A stretch of DNA of 46,357 nt from Candidatus Krumholzibacteriia bacterium. Lineage in GTDB: Bacteria > Krumholzibacteriota > Krumholzibacteriia > LZORAL124-64-63. The position numbers were made by a program, and so were the translations under genes. The DNA lies in assembly GCA_030592845.1 (NCBI GenBank), contig JAUVII010000007.1:1-46357 (forward strand), read 5' to 3'. The stretch's first letter is position 1, and each line of letters begins with the position of its first letter. Below are positions 35,888-44,727 of this stretch, in pieces. Below the pieces are notes generated by a model that saw nothing but the letters and a program-made list of their open reading frames with translations, was not told the DNA's origin and searched no databases.

Positions 35888-36619
35888 TTGGGAAAAAAGA
35901 AGTTAGAATTACTCAAATGTGGCAGGGGTAATGCCAGGGAGTCAGAGAAGGAGCCCGGGGACAGGGACAGGGAATGGCGATGGGCCCGTTTTGGTCCCGG
36001 GGGCCTGACCAATCGGGAATTGATCTGCTGCGTTTTGGGTCCCGGTGGTCCGGTGGCCGCAACGGAGGCGGCGGGGCGGTTGTTGGACACCTTTTCCGGA
36101 TTGGGTGAATTGGCCGCTGAAAGGCCGGCGGCCCTGGCCCGGGGATTTGGTCTGGGCCGGGTCCGAACCACCCGTTTGTTGGCCGCTTTTGAATTGGGAT
36201 TTCGGGCCGGGGGACCTCCGCGCAGGGCGGGTTTCACCGTCCGCAGCCCGGCGGATGTGCATCCCTTGTTGAGGGAAGAATTCCGCGGTCTTGACAGGGA
36301 GCGGTTCCTGGCGCTTTATCTCGATACAAGGCATCGTGTCGCAGCGGTCGAGACCGTCTCGATCGGGTCGCTGAATGCCTCCCTGGTTCATCCCCGGGAG
36401 GTTTTCAAGCCGGCGGTCGCCATGTCCGCCGCCGCGGTCATCGTTGCGCATAACCACCCCTCGGGTGACGCCAGTCCCAGCGGTGATGATCTTGACCTGA
36501 CCGCCAGGCTTGACCGTTGCGGAGATCTGCTGGGTATTGCACTATTGGATCACCTCGTGGCGGGTGACGAGGAAATCATCAGCATCAGGGAATACGGCTG
36601 GCCGGAATGCTCCCCCTAG
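35888..36619 (+). CDS. radC: RadC-family JAB/MPN domain protein
   Basis: RadC-family protein; the name is historical and the activity is unproven. The 243-residue product has a helix-hairpin-helix-like N-terminal half (LTNRELICCVLGPGG, ALARGFGLGRVRTTRLLA) and a JAB1/MPN metalloprotease-like domain with AHNHPSGDASPSGDD (H188, H190 and a downstream aspartate as metal ligands). It is somewhat longer and more basic at the N-terminus than usual. The TTG at 35888 is preferred because AGGCGGA precedes it; TTG codons at 35864 and 35867 are in frame without a site. It ends 37 bases before mreB, matching the frequent radC-mreB arrangement. Confidence 0.9.
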   Translation: MGKKKLELLKCGRGNARESEKEPGDRDREWRWARFGPGGLTNRELICCVLGPGGPVAATEAAGRLLDTFSGLGELAAERPAALARGFGLGRVRTTRLLAAFELGFRAGGPPRRAGFTVRSPADVHPLLREEFRGLDRERFLALYLDTRHRVAAVETVSIGSLNASLVHPREVFKPAVAMSAAAVIVAHNHPSGDASPSGDDLDLTARLDRCGDLLGIALLDHLVAGDEEIISIREYGWPECSP

Positions 36620-36656
36620 AAAGAGCCGGCGACGCCGACCGGAAGGATTCGGAAAA

Positions 36657-37691
36657 ATGCTCAAACGTCTCCAGGGGATGTTTACCAACGACATTGCCAT
36701 CGATCTCGGAACCGCCAACACGCTCGTCTACATCAAGGGCAAGGGTATCGTTCTCAACCAGCCTTCCGTCGTTTCCCTGGACAAGGATACGGGCAAGGTC
36801 TACGCCGTGGGCGCCGAAGCCAAAGCCATGCTTGGCAAGACGCCTGACCGGATATCCGCCATCCGGCCCATGAAGGACGGCGTGATCGCCGACTTCGAAG
36901 TTACCGAATACATGCTTCGCGAGTTTATCAAGATCGCCCAGAAGAAACGCCACTTCATCGCGCCGCGGATCGTGATCTGCGTGCCGTCGGGAATCACCGA
37001 AGTGGAAAAACGGGCCGTACGGGACAGCGCCAAACACGCCGGCGCCCGTGAGGTGTTTCTGGTTGCCGAACCCATGGCCGCGGCCATCGGGGTCGGCCTG
37101 CCGGTGGATCAGCCCAGCGGGAACATGATCATCGACGTGGGCGGGGGCACCACGGAAATCGCTGTCATCGCCCTGAACGGTATCGTCTGCGACACCAGCA
37201 TCCGCGTGGGGGGGGACGAACTGGACGAAGCGATCGTCAGCTACATCAAAAAGAACCACAACCTGTTGATCGGTGACCAGACTGCCGAGAACATCAAGAA
37301 GACCATCGGCTCGGCCTACAAGTTCGATGAAGAGCGTGAGATGGAAGTCAAGGGGCTGTACCAGGTCTCGGGCGTGCCCAAGACCTTGAAAATTTCCTCG
37401 ATTGAAATCCGCGAAGCCATGATGGAACCCATTCAGGCGATCTGCGACGCGCTCAAACAATCCCTGGAACAGACCCCTCCAGAACTGGCCGCGGACATCA
37501 AGGACCGCGGCATCGTGCTCACCGGCGGTGGCGCCCTGCTCAAGGGCCTGCCCGAACTGTTGCGTGAGCAGACGGACCTGCCCATCAACCTCATGGATGA
37601 CCCTCTTTTCTGTGTGGTGTTGGGAACAGGCAAGATCCTGGACGATTTCGAACGCTACCGGCCGGTCATTATGCGGGGCGGCCGCCCTTAA
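36657..37691 (+). CDS. mreB: rod shape-determining protein MreB
   Basis: Actin-like filament protein that positions wall synthesis along the cell length. The 344 residues contain DIAIDLGTANTLVY (phosphate 1 loop), VPSGITEVEKRAV, the AEPMAAAIGVGLP hinge, DVGGGTTEIAVIAL (phosphate 2) and LTGGGALLKGLPELL. An amphipathic N-terminus (MLKRLQGMF) probably binds the membrane. The ATG at 36657 has AAGGA upstream; the longer open frame runs back into radC and is not MreB-like. It heads mreB-mreC-mreD-mrdA-rodA, so the organism is very likely rod-shaped or elongated. Confidence 0.98.
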   Translation: MLKRLQGMFTNDIAIDLGTANTLVYIKGKGIVLNQPSVVSLDKDTGKVYAVGAEAKAMLGKTPDRISAIRPMKDGVIADFEVTEYMLREFIKIAQKKRHFIAPRIVICVPSGITEVEKRAVRDSAKHAGAREVFLVAEPMAAAIGVGLPVDQPSGNMIIDVGGGTTEIAVIALNGIVCDTSIRVGGDELDEAIVSYIKKNHNLLIGDQTAENIKKTIGSAYKFDEEREMEVKGLYQVSGVPKTLKISSIEIREAMMEPIQAICDALKQSLEQTPPELAADIKDRGIVLTGGGALLKGLPELLREQTDLPINLMDDPLFCVVLGTGKILDDFERYRPVIMRGGRP

Positions 37692-37721
37692 CAGGCCGCC
37701 AGGAAGAGTGGGCCCGGATCC

Positions 37722-38576
37722 ATGATGGGCAAATCCTTCAGTTTCCCCCTGCGGGGCGAGTTGTTGACCCTTGGGGTCTGCGTCGCCCTTTCGGTGACCC
37801 TTCTGGTCCTTCCCTCCGGCACCCGGATCCTCGTTGCGGACCGCCTCGGGGTGGTCCTGACTTCTCCCTACTGGCGGTTGCGGGGTTTTGGCCAGGATGT
37901 GTTGCGGACCCGGGACGACAATGCCTGGCTCAAGAAACGGGTGGCTGAAATGGAACTTCTGGCCACGACCGGAGAACGTATGCAACGGGATGCCGGCCGG
38001 CTGGCCGGCCCGGCCCTGGACCCCGGGTACGAGGGCGACCTGGTTCCGTGCCGCGTCGTTGTCCGGCAGCGGGCCCGGTTCGCCACCATGATCAAGGTCC
38101 ACAGCCTGATTCCCGTCGACTGGCGCCCCTGGCAGCCGGTGATTTCCAGTGCGGGGTACCTGGGTCGCTTGCGTTCGGTGATCAACGAAAGGGAAGCCTG
38201 GGTGGAGTTGATCACCGCGCCGGATTTCGCCCTGGGGGTGGAGATCGAACGAACCGGGCTTTTGGGTGTGCTGCGTCCCCGCGGAGATCGGTTCGTGTTG
38301 GATATGGTCGGCCGCGATGAAGATGTGCAGGCCGGGGACAGGGTCATCACCTCGGGCATTGCCGAAATCAGGGAAGGGGATGCCGATCCGGGCGGCGTGG
38401 CCCTGACCCCGAGGGGCTTCCCCGTTGGAACCATCGTGGAAACCTCTTCACCATCGGACAAACTGTTCAAGCAGATCGTGGTGGACCCGGCCGCTTCCTT
38501 CAATTTCAACGAAACCGTTTTTGTGGTTACGCCCCTGGCGACTGGTCCTGTGTCCGGCGCGGGAGGACTGCGGTGA
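37722..38576 (+). CDS. mreC: rod shape-determining protein MreC
   Basis: Bitopic periplasmic scaffold that links MreB, MreD and the elongation synthases. The 284-residue protein has a membrane anchor at about 8-30 (LTLGVCVALSVTLLVL), a helical coiled-coil stretch around 55-90 (DNAWLKKRVAEMELLA), and the beta-rich MreC domain with SAGYLGRLRSVINEREAWV and GDRVITSGIAEI. The ATG at 37722 is followed by another ATG at 37725; the AGGAAGAG site suits either. The stop overlaps the GTG of mreD. Confidence 0.95.
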   Translation: MMGKSFSFPLRGELLTLGVCVALSVTLLVLPSGTRILVADRLGVVLTSPYWRLRGFGQDVLRTRDDNAWLKKRVAEMELLATTGERMQRDAGRLAGPALDPGYEGDLVPCRVVVRQRARFATMIKVHSLIPVDWRPWQPVISSAGYLGRLRSVINEREAWVELITAPDFALGVEIERTGLLGVLRPRGDRFVLDMVGRDEDVQAGDRVITSGIAEIREGDADPGGVALTPRGFPVGTIVETSSPSDKLFKQIVVDPAASFNFNETVFVVTPLATGPVSGAGGLR

Positions 38577-39064
38577 GAATTTATCTGCGCCTGATCACCT
38601 TGTGCGCCTCTGTGGCCCTGGTGGGGGGAACCATGGTGGGACCCTTCATCTCGATCGCCGGCGTAGCCCCTGACTTTCCCATCATCGCCCTGGTTATTTT
38701 CTCCCTGGCGGTTGGTTCGATTCCGGGCACCATCGCCGGCTTTATGCTGGGGCTTGTCCAGGATCTGTCCACGCCGACACTTCTGGGGGTGCAGGCTCTC
38801 TGCAAAACCGGCCTGGGATTCGGACTCGGACGATTGCGGGGCCGGCTCATCCATGGCATGCCCCTGGTGGAAGCCACCGTCATCGCCCTTGCCGTGGTGG
38901 CCCACGATCTGGTTTTCCTGGTGATCCAAAGCAGCCTGTCCTACGAAACCCATTTCCTGTCCCTGTTCACCCGGACCCTGCCGGCAGCCGTGTATTCCGG
39001 GTTGGTCGGAATCCCTCTCCTGCGGGTAGCCGACTACCTGGGCATCCTGCGCCAGGAGGACTGA
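38573..39064 (+). CDS. mreD: rod shape-determining protein MreD
   Basis: Small integral membrane protein of the elongation complex, 163 residues with about five hydrophobic segments. The family start RIYLRLITLCASVAL and the PDFPIIALVIFSLAVGSIPGT and GFMLGLVQDLSTP stretch fit MreD. It begins at GTG overlapping the mreC stop and ends one base before the PBP2 start codon. Sequence conservation in MreD is low, so context carries part of the call. Confidence 0.93.
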   Translation: MRIYLRLITLCASVALVGGTMVGPFISIAGVAPDFPIIALVIFSLAVGSIPGTIAGFMLGLVQDLSTPTLLGVQALCKTGLGFGLGRLRGRLIHGMPLVEATVIALAVVAHDLVFLVIQSSLSYETHFLSLFTRTLPAAVYSGLVGIPLLRVADYLGILRQED

Positions 39065-39065
39065 C

Positions 39066-40859
39066 GTGGCGGAACGGGAACACCTCATTCGCCGGGGAAT
39101 TTTCCGGACCGTGGTCATCATCCTGTTCATGATCCTCGTGGGGAATATTTTCGTGATGATGGTTCCCAGGCATTCCTACTACAAGGACCAGGCTCTGGAA
39201 AACCGTCAAGTCAGGTTCCGGGTGCGCGCGCCCCGCGGGCTGATCATGGACCGGGACGGGGTCATCCTGGCGGACAATACCTATATCGCGGATATCACCG
39301 TACCCAAAAATTCCCTGGGATCGGACGGACCCGACTCCACCCTGACCCGGCTCATCAACTGGTTCGACCTGCCCCCGGAGGCCACCCTGGCCCGGCTTCG
39401 GGAGCAGAAGGAAACCGGACACCGGGGTGCCCTGGTCCTGATCTCCAATGCATCCATGCCCCAGATAGCGGCCATTGAGGAAAGGGGACGGCAGTTGCCG
39501 GGAGTAAGGGTGGAAGCACGTCCCCGCCGGCGATACCTCTTTGGTGAATTGTTTGCCCATGTCATCGGTTACGTGGGTGAGGTCGTAAGGGCCGATCTCG
39601 ATACCACGGGAGACAGCACCGGTTACAGGATCGGCGACATGATCGGCAAACAGGGCATCGAATCCTCTCTGGAAAACCTTCTCCGCGGTGGCAGCGGGAT
39701 CAAACTCGAAGAAGTCAACGCGTCCGGGCGCGTGGTGGGGCGGCGTCCGGTCTGGTTACAGGATGTGACACCCGGCAAGGATGTGACCCTGTCCGTTTCC
39801 CTGGCGCTGCAGCATCGCATGGCCGAGGCCATCGGTGAGCGCACCGCTTGCGGCGTGGCCGTGGATACACGGTCGGGAGAGGTGCTGGCCGCCTACAGCC
39901 ATCCCGCATTCGACCCCAATCTCATGACCGTCCCGATTTCCGCCGAGCAGTGGAACACTCTTTCCGGGAACCCCGAAAAACCATTTTTCAACCGCATCGT
40001 GCAAGCCACCTATCCGCCCGCGTCGCTTTACAAACCGGTGACCTCCCTGGCGGGCCTGGCCAACGGGGTCATCAGCACCTCGTCCATCCTCGAACCCTGT
40101 CTGGGGGGGTGGCAATTCGGTAATCGATATTTCCGCTGCTGGAAACGGGCCGGGCACGGCCTGGTGGACCACACCCAGGCCATCGTGCAGTCCTGCGACA
40201 CTTTCTACTATCAATTGGGTCTGCGGCTGGAGCTCGATCAACTGGCCGCCGCGGCGCGTTCCCTGGGGCTGGGTCGTGTCTGTACCAAAGTTTTCGCCGA
40301 CGAAGCCTCGGGCAACATTCCCGACACCGCCTGGTACGACAAAAGGTTCGGGAAAGGCAAGTGGACCCGCGGCGTTCTGCTGAATAACGCCATCGGGCAG
40401 GGGGAAATTCTGGTGACCCCCATCCAGATGGCCGTTCTGACGGCGCGGCTGGCCACTTCGGGCAGGACTCCGGATCCCGTGTTCGTGATCAATCCACGCA
40501 GCCCGGCCAAATTGCCGGATGCCCTGCCTTTTCGTGAAAGCGACCTGGCCTGGGTGCGCCGCACCATGGAACTGGTGGTCTCCGAGGGAACCGGCAAGGC
40601 TGCGAAACTCGATTCCATCGACGTAGCCGGAAAAACAGGCACCGCCCAGAATCCCCATGGGGACGATCACGCCTGGTTCATGTGTTTCGCCCCGGTCAAG
40701 AACCCCGAAGTGGCCATGGTGGTCATTGTCGAAAACGCAGGTCATGGCAGCAGCGAGGCCGCACCGGTGGCCAGAAAATGGCTGGAGGCCTATTTCGCGG
40801 TGGGCGATTCCCTGCCGAGTCTGCCGGCTCCGGTCCTGGTCAATGGCAGGGGGCACTGA
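39066..40859 (+). CDS. mrdA: penicillin-binding protein 2 (elongation transpeptidase)
   Basis: Cross-links peptidoglycan during side-wall growth. The 597-residue protein has one N-terminal span (about 14-32), a PBP dimerisation region (RAPRGLIMDRDGVILADN) and the transpeptidase domain. That domain has the SxxK motif at S320-K323 (PPASLYKPV), the second motif SCD at S376 (QSCDTFYYQLG), and KTG at K523 (VAGKTGTAQN). GTG at 39066 follows AGGAGG one base after mreD. The stop overlaps the rodA start (TGATG), so the transpeptidase and its glycosyltransferase partner are translationally coupled. Confidence 0.97.
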   Translation: MAEREHLIRRGIFRTVVIILFMILVGNIFVMMVPRHSYYKDQALENRQVRFRVRAPRGLIMDRDGVILADNTYIADITVPKNSLGSDGPDSTLTRLINWFDLPPEATLARLREQKETGHRGALVLISNASMPQIAAIEERGRQLPGVRVEARPRRRYLFGELFAHVIGYVGEVVRADLDTTGDSTGYRIGDMIGKQGIESSLENLLRGGSGIKLEEVNASGRVVGRRPVWLQDVTPGKDVTLSVSLALQHRMAEAIGERTACGVAVDTRSGEVLAAYSHPAFDPNLMTVPISAEQWNTLSGNPEKPFFNRIVQATYPPASLYKPVTSLAGLANGVISTSSILEPCLGGWQFGNRYFRCWKRAGHGLVDHTQAIVQSCDTFYYQLGLRLELDQLAAAARSLGLGRVCTKVFADEASGNIPDTAWYDKRFGKGKWTRGVLLNNAIGQGEILVTPIQMAVLTARLATSGRTPDPVFVINPRSPAKLPDALPFRESDLAWVRRTMELVVSEGTGKAAKLDSIDVAGKTGTAQNPHGDDHAWFMCFAPVKNPEVAMVVIVENAGHGSSEAAPVARKWLEAYFAVGDSLPSLPAPVLVNGRGH

Positions 40860-42130
40860 TGACATATCTTTCGTTTCTCTTTCCCCCGGGTGACCGCTGG
40901 ATTTTCTTTGCCTGGTTTTTCCTGTGCCTGATCAGCCTGGCCGTCCTGTGGTCCGTGACCGAACCGATTCACGGACCCTACAACCAATTGGATCCCGGGG
41001 TGGCCAAAGGGGTCTTTTATCGCCAGATCTTCTGGATGGTGATTGGTTTTGTGGCCTTGCTCATTGTTTCAAGGGTGCCCCTGCGATACCTGGACAACAT
41101 CGCCATTCCCCTTTTTCTGTTTACGGTGTTCCTGCTGGTTCTCATTCTGGTGGTGGGACCGCGCATCGGCGGGGCCCGCCGTTGGCTGGTAATAGGGCCG
41201 ATCCATTTCCAACCGTCGGAACTGGCCAAGGTCACCTTCATCCTGGTGACGGCCAATATCCTGGGCCGGGCTGTGGACGAGGGTCGGGGGCTGGTGGCCG
41301 CCCTGGTCTCGTTTCTGGTGATGGCACTGCCCATGTTCCTGGTTCTGCGGGAACCGGACCTTGGGACCAGCCTGGTCTTTTTGGCCATATGGGTGGGAAT
41401 GGTTTTCTGGTACGGGTTTCCGGGGATCCTCCTGCTCGGCGCCGGCAGCGCGGTGCTCAGCGCGGTGATCATGTTCTATTCCGAATCCGTGGCCCGGGAA
41501 GCCTGGCCCTGGGGACTGTATGTCCTTTTGATCCTGGCGGTGCTATATTTCGTGCGCCTGAGCATTCTCTCGAAGGTGGTTTTACTGGCGATCAATATTG
41601 GATTCGGCATCGGCATCCCTTTTTTCTGGGATAAGCTCCAGGGCTACCAGCAGGAGAGGATCCTGACTTTTTTCGATCCCAGCCGGGATGCTTTCGGCAG
41701 CGGTTACCAGGCGATCCAGTCCAAGGTGGCGATCGGGTCCGGTGGTCTGTTCGGGACCCACTATCTCCAGGGGACGCAGAAGGGTCTGGCCTTTTTGCCC
41801 GAGCGGCACACGGACTTTATTTTTTCGGTGGTGGGTGAGGAACTCGGTTTTTTCGGCGCCGCGGTCCTGTTGGGATTGTTTTTGATCATCATCCTGCGCG
41901 GAATCGACTACGGCGCGGCGGCGCGGCGTCCCTTCGGGCGCTTTGTGGCGGTTGGCGTGGTCACCTATTTTACTTTTCATGTAGTGGTCAACGTGGCCAT
42001 CACGACGGGCCTGTTGCCGGTGACGGGTCTGCCCTTGCCCCTGATCAGTTACGGCGGGTCCAATCTGCTCGTCAGTTCCGTGCTGCTGGGGCTGTTGCTC
42101 AACGTGAGTTCCCGCACTTTTGAAAATTGA
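40859..42130 (+). CDS. rodA: RodA peptidoglycan glycosyltransferase (SEDS family)
   Basis: Polymerises glycan strands from lipid II in the elongation complex. The 423-residue protein has about ten membrane spans, and conserved GGARRWLVIGPIHFQPSELAK, LREPDLGTSLVF, PERHTDFIFSVVGEELGF (with the catalytic-type aspartate) and LPLISYGGSNLLVS. A region of consecutive hydrophobic segments near residues 210-260 is slightly longer than in E. coli RodA. AGGGGG supports the ATG at 40859; the frame opens earlier within mrdA as a shadow. Confidence 0.97.
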   Translation: MTYLSFLFPPGDRWIFFAWFFLCLISLAVLWSVTEPIHGPYNQLDPGVAKGVFYRQIFWMVIGFVALLIVSRVPLRYLDNIAIPLFLFTVFLLVLILVVGPRIGGARRWLVIGPIHFQPSELAKVTFILVTANILGRAVDEGRGLVAALVSFLVMALPMFLVLREPDLGTSLVFLAIWVGMVFWYGFPGILLLGAGSAVLSAVIMFYSESVAREAWPWGLYVLLILAVLYFVRLSILSKVVLLAINIGFGIGIPFFWDKLQGYQQERILTFFDPSRDAFGSGYQAIQSKVAIGSGGLFGTHYLQGTQKGLAFLPERHTDFIFSVVGEELGFFGAAVLLGLFLIIILRGIDYGAAARRPFGRFVAVGVVTYFTFHVVVNVAITTGLLPVTGLPLPLISYGGSNLLVSSVLLGLLLNVSSRTFEN

Positions 42131-42175
42131 TCCCGGCGGGCTTTTCCGAGGGTTTCATCATCAGGAGAGATCGGC

Positions 42176-42949
42176 ATGTACCCTGAAATATTCGGTGTGG
42201 TCAAATCCTACGGCATGATGCTGGCCATCAGTTTCGGCCTGGGGATGTGGTTGAGTGTCCGCCGGGGCAGGAAATACAACCTGTCTCCAGAGACCATAAT
42301 GGACCTTGTGTTCGGGGTTCTTGTGTCCAGCATCGTCGGCGTCCGCCTGATGTTTGTCCTGACCCACCTGGGGGATTTCCATCCCTGGTATCGGGCCTTC
42401 TTCATATGGGACGGGGGACTGACCCTTTATGGCGGCATAGCCCTGTCCACCTTTACGGTGTGGTATATGACGCGCCGGCGCGGCATTCCCTTCCTGGTCG
42501 TCGCGGATATATTTTCACCCGGGGTCATCCTGGGTATTGGAATCACACGTATCGGATGTTTCCTGGCCGGATGCTGTTTCGGCAACCCCACCGATTGCAG
42601 TTGCGGCATCACTTTCCCGGTGGATGCGCCGGCCTCCCTTCAGTTCGGCCATGTATCGGTCCTGCCCTCCCAGATTTTCGCTTCCGCGGGTGGGTTCACG
42701 ATTTTTGCCCTGCTGCTTGTAATGGAAAGGTTTTCCAATTACCGGGGCGCCACCTTCGGCAGGTTCCTGCTCCTCTACGGGATATCGCGGTTTCTGGTCG
42801 ATTTTTCCCGTTACTACGAACCGGAACAGATCATGCAGTTCGGTTGGAGCAACAACCAGTGGGTCAGTATCGGGATGATGGCGGTCGGACTGACGGCCAT
42901 GATCGTTTTTTACCACCAAGATCAAAAGAGAGAGCAGGCCGGTGTCTGA
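42176..42949 (+). CDS. lgt: prolipoprotein diacylglyceryl transferase-family protein (divergent)
   Basis: Membrane protein of the Lgt family, which moves a diacylglyceryl group from phosphatidylglycerol to the lipobox cysteine. The 257 residues form about seven spans with WDGGLTLYGGIAL, TRIGCFLAGCCFGNP and GISRFLVDFSRYYE in the family order. Compared with E. coli Lgt as I recall it, the histidine of the FHGGL loop is tyrosine, and the GRxGNFxNGE signature is replaced by a cysteine-rich version that keeps only the arginine, glycine and phenylalanine. The late arginine is present. It may be a functional divergent Lgt or a paralogue with another acceptor. GGAG precedes the ATG; it overlaps aroE by eight bases. 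Confidence 0.82.
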   Translation: MYPEIFGVVKSYGMMLAISFGLGMWLSVRRGRKYNLSPETIMDLVFGVLVSSIVGVRLMFVLTHLGDFHPWYRAFFIWDGGLTLYGGIALSTFTVWYMTRRRGIPFLVVADIFSPGVILGIGITRIGCFLAGCCFGNPTDCSCGITFPVDAPASLQFGHVSVLPSQIFASAGGFTIFALLLVMERFSNYRGATFGRFLLLYGISRFLVDFSRYYEPEQIMQFGWSNNQWVSIGMMAVGLTAMIVFYHQDQKREQAGV

Positions 42950-43817
42950 TATCCTGGAACTCGGAGCCGATGGCTGGTTGCGGAATGGAGAACCCTGGCA
43001 GCCTATGCGGCCTTTTTACGGCGTGATGGGAAACCCCGTCAGCCACTCCCTTTCCCCGGTCATGCAAAATGCGGCGCTCATCGAGCGGGAAATCGACGCC
43101 GAATACCTGGCCATCCGCATGGAGCCGGGAATGCTGCGCCACCTGAAACAGGGGGAGGCTTCCCGGTACCTGGCCGGGTTCAACGTCACCGCCCCGTTGA
43201 AGGAAGCCGTGGCCGCGCTGTGCGACGGCCGCACCGACCAGGCCCGGGATACCGGAGCGGTCAATACGGTGCGTCTCGAAGATGGAAAGTGGTTGGGCCA
43301 CAATACTGACAGCGGCGGAATCCTGACGGTGCTGTCCCAGGCCTGGCCGGGGGAAACGCCTCCCGCCAGGGCCGTGGTTCTGGGCGCGGGGGGCAGCGCA
43401 CGGGCCGCGGTGGACGCCCTGGTCCGCTGGGAGGTGCCCCAGGTGGAAATCCGGAACCGGTCCCAGGGAGGTCGGGACAGGATTCGGCAGTGGCTGTCCG
43501 GCCGCGGGCTGGGCGAAACGGTCAAGGTCGGCCCCCTGGCCGCGGGAGTGGAGCCCGTACCCGAGGTGGCCACCATCTGGATCTGCTGTCTTGCCGCCGA
43601 GGTGGAGACGGTGCCCTATCTGCCGGTGGCTTCGGGAAAAGACCGATCCCTGCTGTTGGATCTGCGTTATGGAAACCAACTCCCGGCCGCGGAACCTCCC
43701 CTCGGGTTCATCCATCTGGATGGATTGCCCGTCCTGTTGATGCAGGGGGGGCTTTCCTTTGCCTGGTGGTTCGGTCCTCCTGTTCCCTGGACCGCGATGC
43801 GCGAAGCTTTGGACTGA
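42942..43817 (+). CDS. aroE: shikimate dehydrogenase
   Basis: Reduces 3-dehydroshikimate to shikimate with NADPH in aromatic amino acid synthesis. The 291 residues show the substrate-binding GNPVSHSLSPVMQN, the catalytic lysine in FNVTAPLKEAV, the aspartate in HNTDSGG, and the nucleotide-binding GAGGSARAA, then QGGLSFAWWFG in place of the usual QGxxxFxxWTG ending. About 25 residues precede the standard start (MRPFYGVMG), so the GTG at 42942 may be early, although it overlaps lgt in the manner of coupled genes. It closes the tightly coupled lgt-aroE pair. Confidence 0.92.
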   Translation: MSDILELGADGWLRNGEPWQPMRPFYGVMGNPVSHSLSPVMQNAALIEREIDAEYLAIRMEPGMLRHLKQGEASRYLAGFNVTAPLKEAVAALCDGRTDQARDTGAVNTVRLEDGKWLGHNTDSGGILTVLSQAWPGETPPARAVVLGAGGSARAAVDALVRWEVPQVEIRNRSQGGRDRIRQWLSGRGLGETVKVGPLAAGVEPVPEVATIWICCLAAEVETVPYLPVASGKDRSLLLDLRYGNQLPAAEPPLGFIHLDGLPVLLMQGGLSFAWWFGPPVPWTAMREALD

Positions 43818-43871
43818 CAGTTCGATCTTTCGGCGACCTTCTTCGACCTTCTCCCGGTTGGATGCGATATC

Positions 43872-44663
43872 ATGGGCCCTCTTGCCTGGTTGACGACCAC
43901 CCTGATGGACGTGGTCTATCCCGAACAATGTTTTTTGTGCGGCGCCGTACGCGCCGAAACACTCTGGGTCCCCCGCGGGGAGAAGGTGGCCGGCCTGCGT
44001 TTCTGGGACGGGACGCACCTTTGCCGTTCATGTTCCGCCGGGCTTGACGCGAATCCGGTCGCGGGGAAGGCGGGGTCCGGTCACGCCGGTTGCTGCAACG
44101 TCGCCGCCGCTTCCCACACCCATCCCGACCTGGTGAAACTCGTCGGCGGCCTCAAATACCGTGGCATCCGGGGACTCGCCTGGCCCTTGGGCCGCAGGTT
44201 GCGGGCGCCCCTGGAACTGGCCCTCGATTCATTCGGGTCTGTTGATGCCCTGGTTCCCGTTCCGCTGAATGCCCGCCGCCGCAGGGTCAGGGGGTTCAAC
44301 CAGGCGGAAATACTGGCGAGACTTCTGGGGGCGGAGTCGGACCTTCCGGTGCTGAACCAGGTGCTGGTCCGCCACCGCAATACCGCCCAGCAGGCCAAGA
44401 TCGGTTCTCCCGAAAGTCGGCGCCATAATCTCGCGGGCAGCTACCGGGCCCTGCCACCGGCGCTGGGAAAGGGGGGGGCAGGCGTGGAATACCGGCGAAT
44501 CGGATTGGTGGACGATCTGGTAACCAGCGGATGGACCGCCGTTACCGCCGCGGCCATCCTGAGGGAGGCGGGATGGAAGGTTTCCTGGGTGCTGGCCCTG
44601 GGCATGGCCGCGAAGACCAAAAACTCCACCCGCCGTGTTGACACCTGGGAGGACGGTTTCTAG
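43872..44663 (+). CDS. comF: ComF/GntX-family phosphoribosyltransferase-like protein
   Basis: Cytoplasmic protein of the ComF family, required for DNA uptake in competent bacteria, probably handling single-stranded DNA. The 263-residue product begins with a zinc-type cysteine set (CFLCG, then CRSC) in its first 60 residues. A PRTase-like domain follows with VPVPLNARRRRVRGFNQAE and the PRPP-loop-like VDDLVTSGWTAV. It is widespread in bacteria not known to be competent, so a transformation role here is not established. The ribosome site is weak. The 3' end contains the predicted pgk promoter. Confidence 0.9.
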   Translation: MGPLAWLTTTLMDVVYPEQCFLCGAVRAETLWVPRGEKVAGLRFWDGTHLCRSCSAGLDANPVAGKAGSGHAGCCNVAAASHTHPDLVKLVGGLKYRGIRGLAWPLGRRLRAPLELALDSFGSVDALVPVPLNARRRRVRGFNQAEILARLLGAESDLPVLNQVLVRHRNTAQQAKIGSPESRRHNLAGSYRALPPALGKGGAGVEYRRIGLVDDLVTSGWTAVTAAAILREAGWKVSWVLALGMAAKTKNSTRRVDTWEDGF

Positions 44664-44669
44664 TATAAC
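44638..44669 (+). promoter_or_regulatory. sigma70-like promoter of pgk inside the end of comF
   Basis: A perfect TTGACA (44638-44643) is followed after 17 bases by TAGTAT (44661-44666), or after 20 by TATAAC (44664-44669). It spans the last codons of comF and lies about 60 bases before the pgk ATG. Confidence 0.55.
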
Positions 44670-44727
44670 CTCTGCTCAGTGGAGGGCTTTCAATCCGGCC
44701 GGGCCGGATCCAACCAGGTGGAGTGAC

